From Zychaea mexicana (taxonomy: Eukaryota; Mucoromycota; Mucoromycetes; Mucorales; Lichtheimiaceae): a stretch of 64,000 nt of DNA. Below, piece after piece: positions 35,545 through 47,943 of this stretch. Under the pieces are notes generated by a model that was not told where the DNA came from, ran no database searches, and worked only from the letters and a program-made list of their open reading frames with translations. Both the position numbers and the translations under genes were made by a program. Every line of letters starts with the position of its first letter. Position 1 is the stretch's first letter. The DNA lies in contig NW_026516689.1 in assembly GCF_025766255.1 (NCBI RefSeq), positions 62,001 through 126,000 on the forward strand, given 5' to 3'.

Positions 35545-37633
35545 TCAAGTGCGAACATGAAACTTTCCAGCTTTTGTTAAAGATCTAACACCCTATTGGC
35601 GATAATAAGAGAGCAGGGTAGACTTGTCATTAATCTTTTGTGGTTGTGGAGCTGTTCATGCGTAAAGTGTGGAACACTTCATTTACCTTGTATGGCTTAT
35701 ATCCTTCGTGGAAAAGTCGTAGGCTGTCCACCTTGAGCCCAGATACTGAATACATACTGATCTGAAAATCCACACCGATTGTCATACCCGTCTCTGGATT
35801 AAGCTCACTATTCATTCGTCTATATGTCAGATCTCCCTCTCTCTTATCTATTTTTCCCAGTTCCACAATAAATTAAACTAACCTGCTTCGGAACGTTCCT
35901 GAGAGCATGGGTGCCCGATCTCGCTGCTGGATCTTACCAATATCCCACTTAATGGACTATCAAAAATATAACGTCAAGTTTAGACATACACTTCTGTATA
36001 CTTTTTGCTGAGAGCATATATATGGGTTTACCTTTGTTACAGGATCATACATATATTGCCCTGCGTTACACGTAGCATTGACACTGTTGGTACTCTTTGG
36101 CATTGGTAATGTCACCTTGACGTTTTCGATCGGCTTGCCATCTGTCGACCGTGGATGGACTGTAACATCAAATCTGCCCCCGTTTTTAGATATTAATATT
36201 TGTGGTTTAACTTGGAGTGGCATGGCTTGATAGTGTGTCAATTCAGCACTATGTTACGTATATTAGTGTCGATATTTAGTATACTCTTAACTTATTTCCT
36301 CCCTCACTCAAGTTATTGAGATCCTTTTTATTTCTCTTACCGGTATGACATGAGCTTAAAATGGCCATCTGGAGGTACAAATGACAGAACCTTGTCGCTT
36401 TCCCATTTCCGATATCTAAAAACCGAAAACTTGGTAACTATAATTTGATCGATCCACAGCACAATTATCCTTCTCTGATATCTTTACCTTACACATGGGT
36501 GAAAGCTCACATCATCGATTACCCGTGGATTAATAAAACTAAGAGTCAAATCAGGCATACCTGACAAGCGGCAATTTGCCACCACGTTTCCATGTGCTTC
36601 GCATGAAACAACTGTGCCATTTCTATTTATCACCACAAAGCATTACTAATCAATTAGTAAAATTGTATTTCTTAGTTTCTTTTTGTAGGTAATTACTATT
36701 ACTTACTGAGCAATAGTAGCATCAATTTCTTCCACAATGTCAAAATAGATTTCGTTTTGCGTGTATTTGACACCGGCTTTTCGCCATGGTATACTGGATA
36801 AATTCTGCGGGAACTTTGGTGCTACGCTGCACAGTGGTAGAAGCCCGTGTAGTGTAAGAAGCAAGTCCCAATTACTAAACAAGCTCTTGTGTTTCATTGC
36901 TCTCTTACCCTGCTGCAGCGCCAACGGTTGTCATAACTCTATTCATAATAGTCGGCGGCATGATAATATCCTTCAGAGTATTCGGCTCAGTCGTCAAGGG
37001 GTATCCATAATCCATCATTTCTTCTAGTAGCTGGTACACTGTAACAAAGTTCTCGCGTATCGATAATTCGGAAACGTCGGCTAGATAATCCGTCAAGATG
37101 TCGATGATGCGATGGATAAACTCGAATACCAGCATTGGATCCACTATTAACAGATAGGGCATGGGTTACGCTCGATCCCTCAGGAAACTTATTGTTTTCC
37201 CCCAATTTATCCGTTTACTCTATAGCCTGACCAGTTTCATATCTTACCTTCACGATCCACAGGACATAACCATATCAAATCGTCCCTCAACACATTTAGC
37301 AGCCAGTATTTCGGTGTCTCAAGAATAGGCGGTACATCCTCTCGTGTATAAAACGGCTCTTTCCAGTCTTGTCCCGACCCAGTCTTATCCTCCATACCAC
37401 CTGGTAGTGAATTCATAAACTTGGCGCTTTCGTCATTGAATACGTCAACGATTTGCCGAGAAATGATGCCGCGCCAATGCTTCTCGACTATAATTTTGCT
37501 AAACCGCACGCGCCGTTCGCATACATGCCAAGGTTTTGTTTGCTTCATTAGATGGCCCAATGTCCCCACAATGTTGCCTTATTTTTTAAGTAGCTTACCC
37601 TTGAAGATTTATTACAAACAGTGAGTTGATCAT
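35545..37633 (-). CDS. APM3-like: AP-3 adaptor complex mu subunit
   Basis: Medium chain of the AP-3 coat, which sorts cargo from Golgi or endosomes to the vacuole. About ten short exons from MINSLFVINLQG (ATG at 37633) to GVRSLTKAGKFHVRT (stop at 35545). In between: KIIVEKHWRGIISRQ, DVPPILETPKYWLLNVLRDD, DPMLVFEFIHRIIDILTDYL and YQLLEEMMDYGYPLTTE (longin part). The mu-homology domain follows with IPWRKAGVKYTQNEIYFDIV, LSGMPDLTLSFINP, FHPCVRYRKWESDKVLSFVP, a GRFDVTVHPRSTDG segment, MYDPVTKSIKWDIGKI, and VSGLKVDSLRLFHEGYKPYK. The order and spacing match mammalian AP3M1 better than AP-1 or AP-2 mu. The last exon was found across an 84-nt intron after GYKPYK. Tail-to-head with the Snf5 gene on the same strand (gap 264 bp). 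Confidence 0.93.
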
Positions 37634-38318
37634 TTGAGATTTATAAAGAATGAAGAAGGTAACAGTTAGAAGAGAAAGGCACGGGGTTGAGCCTGACGCT
37701 GAAAGGAACGAGCGCGCGGATTCTATCATGTTTCAGCTCGCTTGGCTTACGCATTTTTTTATTACCCGCCCCAGCAAGATAGCAAGCCAGATATTTGGTG
37801 CATGGTAACGAGTTTTACCTATTACTTTCTCTCTTCATCCAGTAACAGCTGTAGCTGACTGATGACATAGATTCTCTTTGATGAGTGTGTGTATACGCAC
37901 AGCTCACTGTAGAAACTGATACAAAGCTGCAAAGAGTCTAAGAATTACTTCAAGTAATATATGCATTATCTTGTCGTCGCTTCCAAAACACCTCTAACTA
38001 TCACATAATGGTGCTTATATGATCGGTTTGATAGCGCTAATTGGAATCTATTCATCAACTTTATACTTGATAACATAGTGTGATTTACCGCGTGTATTGC
38101 TAAAAGCATAAAGTTTCTCTTATAACTTTTTAAGCATGATTCTGATCTGCACTCTAATAAAATCGTAGTATCAACAATACTGCATGTGCGATGTATGTGG
38201 ATGTAAACGAGTCAACGGCGTATCAAATCTGTATATAATGAAATAAATACTCGTTTTTTGCCCATTCTTTCTTCTTGTTGCTTACTAGATACGCATATAG
38301 TACTTTCTTCACCCTTCA
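37634..38318. other. Divergent promoter region
   Basis: About 680 bp between the AP-3 mu start (minus) and the first methyltransferase start (plus). No coding feature; presumed shared or adjacent promoters. No repeat was seen. Confidence 0.45.
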
Positions 38319-39349
38319 ATGACAAAGTCCTCTTCAGTTCATCCAACTTCAGCCGGGGGCTTCGACAGACAAGCTGGCAATTATGGTAATTCACAACTTG
38401 TTGTTGGTCAGACAAAGCTTTGAGAAGAAAAAGATTGTTAGTTGATACATATGCGATATTTATTTTCCTTTTAAATTCAAAAAGCTCAGATACGGCCATC
38501 GTACCCAAAAGCTGCAATAGACCAAATCCAAGCACTAATTCCTGACATGGACGCTTCTATATTAGACCTGGCAGCAGGAACCGGTTTGATGACAAAGCTA
38601 CTCGTTGACCGTGGATTTACCAATACTACAGCCGTTGAGCCATCCGATAGCATGCGCGAGAAACTCATATCTGCCGTTGCTGAGGACGAAGTTGTTATCT
38701 TAAAAGGAACAAGCTGGGAGATTCCGTTGCCTGCGCAATCGCAAGACACAGTCGTAGTGGCACAGGCGTGGCACTGGTTTGCTGATCTAGAGAGTCTGCA
38801 AGAAATCCATCGGGTGCTTAAACCTCATGGCTATTTCATATTTGCATTTACTGTGGAAGCTCCTTGCCACAAAGCTCCGTGGGTCAAACATTTAATCAAG
38901 TAAGTGAAGTATATTCTGGAAAATACCCGCTTTCATTTCCTTTACCTGATAATGCCCCCGCCCTCACGGCCTCTCGCCGCAATGTGGATGCAACTATAAG
39001 AGTTGTAGATGAGCCGTTTGAAAGAAATCCCGATGTCCCAACGATACGTAGTGGTGAATGGCAGATCGTTTTCGAAAAACAACAAGACTCAAAAGAAAAT
39101 GCGTTGTTTCAGTTGCCGTTGAGTCACGCAACGTTTGAAAATAACCAATTTATTACCAAGGAAAACATCCTACGATATGTTATGACTAAGAGTTATATTG
39201 CAATGATGTCAAGCGAGGAGCAACAGGCAGTTCTGGACAGGTTGGAGACAGTATTTGCGGATCCTGCCAATGGATTCAAGGTAGATGATGATGGCTTAAC
39301 ATGGTATCCTCATGATACTGATTTATATTGGACACAACGATGTAATTGA
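38319..39349 (+). CDS. Class I SAM-dependent methyltransferase, tandem copy 1
   Basis: Three exons (38319-38385, 38485-38899, 39001-39349) join in frame to 276 residues. The N-terminal GGFDRQAGNYAQIRPSYP is the FD..A..Y...RPSYP signature of the Crg1/Tmt1-like branch (yeast YHR209W, trans-aconitate methyltransferase). The fold motifs are ILDLAAGTGLMTKLL (SAM-binding motif I), AVEPSDSM (acidic loop), VVVAQAWHWF (motif IV) and EIHRVLKPHGYFIF. The C-terminus WYPHDTDLYWTQRCN is shared with the next gene. The second intron has a GTAAGT donor and is one option; the sequence also stays open across part of it in another frame. Likely cytosolic small-molecule methyltransferase with substrate unknown. 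Confidence 0.83.
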
Positions 39350-39783
39350 TCGAACGTTTCTGTAAAGTATGTGAGATAACATGCATGAAAATAAAGCCGC
39401 GCTCTCTTAAACTTCGCTTTATCGCAAATTGATATGGTTACAGACATATTACCACTTATATTATCCTCGTTGTCTTATCCCTTGTATTACTTATCTGTCG
39501 TTGACATTACATTACAACATCAGATATGTAACTCTCACAACATGAATAGCTACTCATAGATTCAACACTCCTTTAATGTGAAGAAAGAGGGAGCGGTGTT
39601 CTTTCTCTTGTATTATAGACGCCCTTTTTGGAATGGTGATCCGTGGATACAAGCGCAGCAGCATTTCCTTTCTTCCGTTTGAGAGGATGAACCTTTTTCC
39701 TCCTGGATTAAATACAAAAGCATCCGAGAAGTAAATGGGCGTTTTCGTGTCTTCTAATATTCAAGCCACTTTACTACACTACT

Positions 39784-40810
39784 ATGTCGTCATTACATCC
39801 AACTGCTGCCAATGGCTTTGATAAACAAGCTGATGCTTACGGTGGGTGATCTCCTTTAGGTTATCGCTGAATCATCTATGCGTCTCTGTGCGAGTGAGAA
39901 GGGTTGAGCACATTCGTATGCGTGTTTAAGCGAGTGTACAAGCGTGAAACGTACATGTAGTGAGGCTGTGTATACTGATTTGAAAATACCTGTAAACAAA
40001 AGCCCAAACGCGACCTAGTTACCCAAAAGAATCTCTGGATCAATTACAATCGTTGGTGCCTGATGTTGATGCTTGCATTGTGGACTTAGCAGCGGGTACG
40101 GGTATTTTCACCAAACTGCTAGTCGATCGGGGCTACAAGAACGTTACCGCTGTGGAACCCGTCGAGGCTATGCGTGAAAAACTCAAGTCTTTTCTTCCCA
40201 ATGTTCCAACGTTGAATGGAACGAGCTGGGAGATTCCCTTACCTTCGGAATCGCAAGATGCTGTTGTGGTCGCTCAAGCTTTCCACTGGTTCAGCGATTT
40301 GAACAGTCTGAAGGAAATTCGCCGGGTGCTCAAGCCAAACGGCTATTTCATTATGATATGGAACTTGGAAAGCCCTCGTAGTCTCTGGGTTCGCGGTTTG
40401 AGAAAGCAAGTGTTGAGTTCTCTAGCTTTGTCTAATCAATGCCCCACATAATATGATGCTAACATAGAACAAATAATAGCATCTATGAAAGATACGAGAA
40501 ATCAGCTCCTCAGTACAGAACAGGCGCTTGGCGTGCTGTTTTTGAGAAAGAAGAAGCTAGCGACTTGTTCCAACTGCCACTGAATCATGCCCGATTTGAA
40601 AACGACTTTCTGGTCCGTAAGGAGAACATCTTTACACGCGTCAATACTAAGAGTTACATTGCCATATTGTCCGATGAACAGCGAGGCGTTCTTACCAAGG
40701 AGATGGAGTCTATCCTTGATGATCCTGCTAACGGATGTTCGTTAGACGACCAGGGCCTTACAATGTACCCTCATGATACCGACACTTACTGGACTCAGCG
40801 ACGCAATTAA
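39784..40810 (+). CDS. Class I SAM-dependent methyltransferase, tandem copy 2
   Basis: Tandem duplicate of the gene 430 bp upstream. Exons are 39784-39841, 40003-40405 and 40468 (or 40480)-40810, giving 267 or 263 residues. Motifs: NGFDKQADAYAQTRPSYP, CIVDLAAGTGIFTKLLVDRG, AVEPVEAMREKL, GTSWEIPLPSESQDAVVVAQ, FHWFSDLNSLKEIRRVLKP, and C-terminal MYPHDTDTYWTQRRN. Intron positions equal those of copy 1. At the second intron the copy 1 donor AA|GTAAGT is replaced by AA|GCAAGT, so this appears to be a GC-AG intron. If it were not spliced, the frame would end at LALSNQCPT. Two acceptors (CATAG at 40467, AATAG at 40479) both keep phase. Substrate unknown. Confidence 0.8.
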
Positions 40811-41061
40811 TCAGCTCACATCAGCAATGGTTTAGAGTATCTTTTAATGGCTGTTGTTGGTAAATGTTTAGAGTCACAGTAGATGGATACTACCACTTCT
40901 TAATAAAGGTTCAATTTCAGTAACCACCAACTATAGTTTCTGATTGGAGGCTTATCATTCTCCCTGTCAAAAATGTAATTCCGATCAGACAACGAGCCAT
41001 TGCGAGGACATATTGACTGTATTATTAGCTGTATAAAAGCAGCAACTTTCGCGTTCAAATC

Positions 41062-44000
41062 ATGGGACCATTGAGTAGAAGAAGAAGACGAGAGGCTGTA
41101 AGATTAGATTCAGTGTTTTGCACCTCGTTTTATGTACTAATTGTAGTCTTTTGTTAAAAAAAGCAATTATGCAGAAGTCAGAAAAACGATCAGCAGAAGG
41201 ACGGCGGTCCTGATCAATCTTCACGGCGTACGACTCGAGTCACAGTGAAAGACAATGAGCAATTCAGAAACTATTACAAGGTAACTTAACTCATTGGAAT
41301 ATGACTATGAGGGCCTATACTTTAATGATGTCTATCTGCAAGTAGAGCCAAAATATCTTATCGGAAGAAGAGTTCGAAGAATTTTACAAGGCACTGCAGA
41401 CGCCTTTACCGAGCACGTTCCGTATCACAGGGACTCGCAGGTAAAACTTTAATTATTTAGTGTCAAAAGATAACATATCCTCATCTATCCTCTTTTTTTT
41501 TTGTCCTGTTAAGCCATGCGTTGTCGATCCAAAGGATGATTAAAGAAGTGTATATTCCTGCAATGCAAGAGATAAAGATTGACGGACAAAAAGTAGAACC
41601 ACCACAGCCACTACCGTGGTATCCTGACAATTTGGGCTGGCAAATTAATGCATCGCGTATGGTGGTCAAACGGTCGCCTGAATTCTCAAAGTTCCACAAG
41701 TTCATCGTTGCCGAAACTGAGGCAGGTAACCTGAGTCGACAAGAAGCAGTTAGCATGGTGCCCCCACTGCTGATGGACATCCAGCCTCATCAGTGGGTGT
41801 TGGACATGTGTGCTGCACCAGGATCCAAGACCACACAAATTATCGAGGCTGTTCATGCCAACGATCAACTAGGCGAATTGCCAGGTACTAAAGAGGTGAA
41901 AGAAAGCCATACAGCAGCGAATGATAAAGCAAAAAGTTGAAGAACTAATTACACGGGTTGTTACCTGTATAATGGTCCAGAGGGCATGGTTGTTGCTAAT
42001 GACGCTGACCGTAAGAGAAGCTACTTGTTGATCCATCAATTAAAGCGGATGCAGGCAAGAAGAAAGATTTACTCTTATGAGTGTCGATGGACGCGTTCTT
42101 GGCACGCTTTTATCTCTAACTGGATGCGCATAGTCACCATGTTTTGTTGCGACCAACCACGACGCGGCTCACTTTCCTGGAATCCGCATAACGGATGCGG
42201 ATGGCACGATAGAAGGTCCATTACGATTCGATCGTGTGTTGTGTGATGTTCCTTGCAGGTAAAGCAGTGGGACTATACGATACGTGATGCCACACAGCTA
42301 GTGTAAGTGTTTTAGATTAATTATTAGTGCCATATTTGTAGTGGCGATGGCACGGTGCGAAAGAACGAAAAGATATGGACGCAATGGAATCAAGGTGGAG
42401 CGCTTGAGTTACACAGGTACGAGCACCGTTGCTTACGGCAGCAAATATTTTTTATCACGGAGATTTTTGACCAGGCATATGATTCTTTATGGAATAGCAC
42501 GCAAGTTCAAATATTTTTACGCGGAGCACACCTTACCAAGGTCGGCGGCCGGATTGTGTATTCGACGTGTTCGCTCAATCCGGTGGAGAATGAAGCAGTT
42601 GTAGCAGAAGTGTTGCGTAAAGCCAAAGGTATGTGCATAGTACAGTGCTAAAGACGTATTAGCGATTGAATGGTAGTAGATAATCCAGATGGTGAGCTAT
42701 TGCCACTCAATCGCGCCAACGAGTGCCTTTTTCCATACTTATAAAAAAACGGCCGCACGTGGGGTAAATTAGGCGCGTTGATTCTCAGGGATGTCTCCGA
42801 TCAGCTTCTCGGATTGAAACGAAAACCTGGGCTTCACACTTGGAAGGTGCGGCGTTGATGATAGTAGTTACTAGACACAGGCGCACACAAACATGCACGC
42901 AGCAAACAGACGGACAAGTTTTACTAATGTTTTGGTTTGTAAACAACAACAACAACAACAGGTCATGACTAAGGATGGCAAGCACTGTGGTTCCATGGGT
43001 GATCTACAAGACAACAGCAACAGCAAACAAGAGGCTCAAAAAGGGAAATTTCCAAAATCAGTGTTCCCTCCTGACAATGCTGAAGCGTTACATTTGGATC
43101 GCTGGTACGTGTGAAGAAACAAACAACCCAAAAAGATGTGAAACCATAAGTTAAAACGGGTGGATGTCTTTGTTGTAGCCTCCGGATATATCCCCATTTG
43201 CAGAACACAGGCGGGTTCTTTGTTGCTGTATTCGACAAGGTCAAGCCCATGAGCCGATCGGAGCGTGGTAGTGATGACAGTGAAGACACTGCTACTACGA
43301 GTCCCATCGTTCTACCAACCAAGCGGTCGGCTAGCAACAATGATAAAGGTGGCGATAACGACGGTGGACCAAACAAAAGAGCTGCACGCGAGGCACCTTT
43401 TGAACTTGTACCAGAAGGCGATGGCGAGATTCATCAGATCAGGTGAGTTGGAAAAGAAGAGTCCAGCAACTTGTATTTTTAATGCAACAACAGCAACAAA
43501 ACCAACCAGGCTTATCGTTATCGCATGCATACTATACAAACAGTGAATTCTATGGTCTGGACCGTGCGTTCCCCAGGGACCAGTTCCTAGTACGATCGGA
43601 AGGAAACAGCAAAAACATGTACTTTGTGTCCCAAGCAGTCAAGGAATTGCTAAAGCAATCGGATGTGCACAGACTAAACATCGTCATGACGGGCACTCGG
43701 GTATTTGTGCGTCAGTCATCAGCAGAAGCGTCTTCTTCTGAGGGTGATCGAATGCCGTTTCGTCTGACGTGGGAGAGCATTCCTCTGCTAAACGCCATGT
43801 TGTCAGAGCGACGGCGGGTACAGCTAGCATCTGATATCGAGCTACAGACGCTCCTGACCGAGGCATATCCTAAGATCGAGCGATTCGAGGCCCAGACAAT
43901 TGCCAAGTTGGAATCAATGGGTAAGAGCATAAGTGGGGAGGGGGGATCAGTGGAGAAAGGAGGAGTTTTTTTTTTTTTAGCTCTTGTATGCGTGTATACA

Positions 44001-44389
44001 GGAAAGAGACGCTCTCACTTCCATGTGTTGCGCTAAAACTGTTTTGGTTTAGAGCTAGGATGCTGTGTGTTTGACTATGGGGCGATCGACAAGCCAGGGG
44101 GGGCACATAACAACAAATTGACTCTGCCTGTGTGGCGAGGACGAGTGTCACTGAGTCTGCTGCTGAACAAGGTCGATAAAAGGTAAAATTGTATCTATTC
44201 ATTGCGGCAAAACGATTCAATGGCTTCTTTCTTTTTTAAACGTCTTGGGAAACTATAACAAACAGAGCCCTGAGCGAGCGACTGTTTGGAATTGTCCCTG
44301 AATCGACACCGGAGCATCTGCGGGACCGGTCGGTTGCCAACCAGTCCAAGGACGAGGACAGGACTGCTGAAAGTGAAACCTTGCCCTGA
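41062..44389 (+). CDS. TRM4/NCL1-like: tRNA (cytosine-5-)-methyltransferase Trm4/NSUN2 type
   Basis: Methylates C5 of cytosines in tRNA, in the nucleus. About ten exons from MGPLSRRRRREA (41062) to KDEDRTAESETLP (stop 44389). Family segments in order: VTVKDNEQFRNYYK, NILSEEEFEEFYKALQTPLP, FRITGTR, PLPWYPDNLGWQ, LDMCAAPGSKTTQIIEA (SAM motif I), [58 protein letters not shown] (motif IV Cys), LRGAHLTKVGGRIVYSTCSL (motif VI catalytic Cys in TCS), ALILRDVSDQL, LKRKPGLHTWKVMTKDGK, LRIYPHLQNTGGFFVAVF, the C-terminal EFYGLDRAFPRDQFLVRSEG and beyond. The intron after KRMQ begins GCAAGA (42055-42133), a GC-AG intron. A poly-acid and basic insert (SERGSDDSEDTATT) precedes the C-terminal domain, as in yeast Ncl1. 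Confidence 0.94.
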
Positions 44390-44610
44390 GGAGCAAAGCA
44401 GAGCGATGTCATTCGGCCCTTGTCGATGCATAGAAAGACAAATGCGATTGGTTGTCGATCCCTGAAAATAATTCTCCATTTGGAATGAAAGTTTGAGATT
44501 ATTCCGAGTTGTCGCGCAACCAATAGCAACGTGCATCCTTGAATAAACTCGACCTTTTTTCCAAGCCCGCGGGACGCTAAAACGTGGCTCCACACTCCGG
44601 CCTGTCTCTT

Positions 44611-44622
44611 TTATATTATATA
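44611..44622 (+). promoter_or_regulatory. TATA-like element of the dehydrogenase gene
   Basis: ttatattatata about 140 bp upstream of the start codon at 44757, followed by a CA-rich leader containing CAA repeats just before the ATG. Position and composition fit a TATA box of a well-expressed gene. Confidence 0.45.
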
Positions 44623-44756
44623 CAGTGTACATAATGCGCTTACAATACTCAGCAAACCAAATAAATACTCCACACACTTTTCGACCGTCATTCCTTATTT
44701 CCTTCCTTTCTCTTACCCATATACACATCACCACAGCAACAACAACAACAGCAACA

Positions 44757-45950
44757 ATGACCGCACAATTCCAAATTCCTGACGAAAGCACCAAAAACTA
44801 CGGCGTCTTGTTGAACAAGAAGGATGATCTCCAGGTTGTCGAGATTCCTATGCCCACGCCTGCCGCCGGTGAGGTGCAGGTGCAAGTCAAAGCTACCGGT
44901 ATTTGTGGATCTGACATCCACTTGTGGAAATACGGCGAAATTGGCATTTTCCCTGTGACCCAACCCCAGCTTCTTGGCCACGAGAGCGCTGGTATTGTTA
45001 CTGCCCTTGGTGAAGGCGTCACCTCGCTCCGTGTAGGCGACAGAGTTGCCATTGAAGCGTAAGTATCCTCCCCATCATACATCGAAGGAAGACTGCTAGA
45101 CTAGATACATTGTGACAGCGATACAGTGGCGCTAATAAATAAGCAATTGCAATGGCAACCTATCTATTACAGTGGCATTCCTTGCAGCAAGTGCTCGCAA
45201 TGCATGGCTGGCCGTTACCATTTGTGCCCTACCGTCGTTTTCAAGTCCACACCCCCCTATGACGGTCTCTTGGCCAAGTACTGCACCCACCCTGCCCGAT
45301 GGCTCCACAAGATCCCCGACAACGTTTCTTTCGAGCAAGGTGCCCTTTTGGAACCTCTCTCCGTTGCCATTTCTGCCATTGAGCGCTGCGGCGTTACTTT
45401 TGGCCGTTCGTTGCTCATCACTGGCGCTGGTCCCATTGGTTTGATTGTTTTGGCCGTTGCCAAGGCTACCGGTGTCAGCCCTATCATCATTACCGACGTC
45501 CAGCCCTCTCGTCTGGAATACGCCAAACAGATGGGTGCTGACTATACCTACCAGGTGGATCCCAAGAAGCCCGACTACGAAGCAGCCAAGGAAATCAGCG
45601 ATTTGGTTGGTGGTGAAGGCACGGAATTTACTTTGGAATGCACAGGTATTGAGTCGTCCTTCCGCACGGCCATCATGGCTACGCGCGACGCTGGTGTCTG
45701 CTGCTTGGTGGGTGTCGGCAAAAATGACCAGTCGTTGCCAGTCAACAACTTTGCCATGCGCGAAGTCGACATCAAGGGTCTGTTCCGATACCATCACACT
45801 TATCCCCGTGCCGTTGCCTTGATGGCTAGCGGCAAGCTCAACATTGACCATCTCATCACCCACAAATACGATATCATGGACGCTCTTAAGGCATTCAACA
45901 CTGCTGCTGATTACTCTACTGGTGCCATCAAGGTTCAAATTACCAACTAA
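44757..45950 (+). CDS. Zinc-dependent sorbitol/xylitol-type dehydrogenase (MDR family)
   Basis: NAD-dependent polyol dehydrogenase interconverting sugar alcohols and ketoses. Two exons (44757-45058, 45173-45950) give 359 residues, standard length. Visible: catalytic zinc ligands in ATGICGSDIHLWKYGEIG and LGHESAGIVTALGEGV; the structural zinc loop with four Cys in GIPCSKCSQCMAGRYHLC; EPLSVAISAIERCGV with the further active-site Glu; nucleotide-binding GAGPIGLIVLAVAKATG followed by IIITDVQPSRLEYA, whose Asp points to NAD preference; and VDIKGLFRYHHTYP near the C-terminus. It could be sorbitol, xylitol or L-arabinitol 4-dehydrogenase. The motifs seen do not separate these firmly, though the overall look is sorbitol/xylitol-like. 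Codon use is strongly biased (C-ending), suggesting high expression. Confidence 0.9.
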
Positions 45951-46366
45951 AAATATCACGCACGCACAGTACATATATTACTTACTACACAAACGCATGC
46001 AATACACTACCCCTCACACACACATACAACCTCTCAAGCAGATCATTACTAGCATAGATCTTCTTTCCTTTTCGTATATTTTGTACATCTTTTCCCGTTC
46101 CCTGCCTTTTCACATCATCATTTCTTTCTACACACAACAATAGCATCTACTGTATAATCTGGGTCTTCGATTTGTATCATACAAAAGCAATAATATATTA
46201 TGTTTTGCAAAAAAAAAAAAACCGGCTCGGGAGTATATCAAAATCAAGTGAGATGGGATCATTCTTTTAATGTGGGGTTCTTTTTAGTTTCCGAGGTACT
46301 ACATTATTAGATATGACCCCCTGGGGTCCTCTTGCAGGAGCGTTCCGCGGATCGGAAGAACAACCG
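45951..46366. other. Convergent 3' region
   Basis: Lies between the dehydrogenase stop (plus) and the first pyrophosphatase stop (minus). Contains pyrimidine-rich 3' untranslated sequence, an A run at 46209-46221 and no gene. Confidence 0.5.
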
Positions 46367-47943
46367 CTATGATTGGTCTTTCGAAGATGGTACAAAAGAC
46401 CATCGTTGGTATTTTTCAGGTGGTGGCGTCGATGGTTGAGGATCGTTCTGTATATTGTTTGTGTCTAATATTAAACATACTCGTACGTTATTTACTCTTG
46501 TTTTCTTTTACCTTTGGCACGGACCGAACTTCGGGGCTATTCGCATTCACTTTGTACGGGGAATTTTTGTTCGTTAATGTTGCACTGCAGATTATGTTTA
46601 GTTTTTCCATTCCTAATGCCTCTACAACAGTAGCAATCCTCCAATATCGCTTTCTGCAACAACTCACGTTTGAATAACGTTTCTGTCTGTTTTTCCATTA
46701 ATCAGTGCACGCCAAAGGCCATGTGTTTCATAAATGACGCTTGTCATGTACTCCTATTGAGAATATAATCAATTACCGTGATACTACGGAAGAGGATGGA
46801 AGTGATCCTCTTGGGCAGATGATCATTTAGCGATATAATTACCTTGTCCAGATACCTGTCAGCAAAACCAAATGTGTTTTGGTGCCCCGTGGAAGGAACT
46901 TTATAATCTCTATACCAGTTTCTGATTACATCTTGTAGACCTGGGTAATACTGCTCTACATCATCCATATCTAGCAAAAAGGTATCTTATTAGCTGCTAC
47001 AATTGAAAGCATTTTGACATAATATCATTTCAGTGATACTTTACTATCTATATTCTGTGCCATGGGATCTTTAATATCGATGGTAACCACTTTCCAATCG
47101 GTGGCATGCTGATCAATAAGGCATAATCCACCCAGGATTTTGACTTGCTTGACTTGGCCAATGTAGCCGGGTGTCTCACTGAGTTCGACAACATCAATAG
47201 GATCATTATCACCCTTAGTACCCGTTTCAGGTGTTATGTAGTGTGGATCTTCAAAGGTTTGCATGAAAGCTCCATAGTTTACTGGATAACCTCGTATCGG
47301 AAACAGGTTGGGCAAAAAGCGAAGAGTTCCATTCTTTTCACAATCTTGTTTGATTGGATTCATGACAGTTTCTTTGTTGGTCTACAGTATGCCATGTTGC
47401 ATACAACATAATCGGCCATTGGTATGTAGCTCAATTTCATGCATATGCAACAATAAGGTACCCGCCCATTACCCCCACCCTCTTCCCTATTATCTTTACC
47501 TCCCATTTCCCAAAGCTCCAACGAGGGATTTCGACCACCATGTTGAAGATATCAGGATCGCTTCTTGTCATCGGTTGAAGAGGAAGATCATGAAATATCG
47601 AAATTGGTACACCCTGACTGTTCTCTGTTTTACACAAAGTGCTTGTTTTAGTTCAGCGCCATAGCTACTACAGCCACTATGAGCCTACCGACAGCACTTT
47701 CAAACATGTAAGAAATCATGATGCTCGTAGCGTACCCAAGTACAATGTGAAGTCTTTGGTGTTAAGCGAGCCCTTGCTACGGATACGGTATAAACAATCG
47801 ACGTCTGCACAGCGCTTTTCGTTATAGTGGTCGTCATCATTACTCAGTACAAGTTTTGGTTCTGGCAAGACAATACTGCTTGCGACGACAGTAGCAATGG
47901 TCTGAACAGCAAAAATCAATACTGTAGCTTTATATATATGCAT
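46367..47943 (-). CDS. Secretory inorganic pyrophosphatase, tandem copy 1
   Basis: Family I soluble inorganic pyrophosphatase with a predicted signal peptide (MHIYKATVLIFAVQTIATVV ahead of ASS), so it probably acts in the ER, vacuole or outside the cell. Exons in order: signal exon ending SLNTKDFTLYLG, ENSQGVPISIFHDLPLQP with [16 protein letters not shown], the large exon 47363-47025 with RFLPNLFPIRGYPVNYGAF and the metal-binding GDNDPIDVVELSE plus GLCLIDQHATDWKVVTIDI, then QDVIRNWYRDYKVPSTGHQN, EYMTSVIYETHGLWRALING, ALGMEKLNIICSATLTNKNS and a final exon ending PEKYQRWSFV. The DxDPxD cluster and EIPRW are kept. The last two exons were placed by similarity to copy 2. In the final exon WSFV is extended by PSSKDQS. 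Confidence 0.85.

Noticed and set aside
44195..44794. Minus-strand frame of 199 codons
   Set aside because: Overlaps the last exons of Trm4 and the start of the dehydrogenase on the other strand; composition is not protein-like.
45132..45974. Long minus-strand open frame (280 codons) antisense to the dehydrogenase
   Set aside because: It mirrors the biased codon use of the real gene (few stop-complement codons), has no family resemblance and crosses the real intron boundary region.
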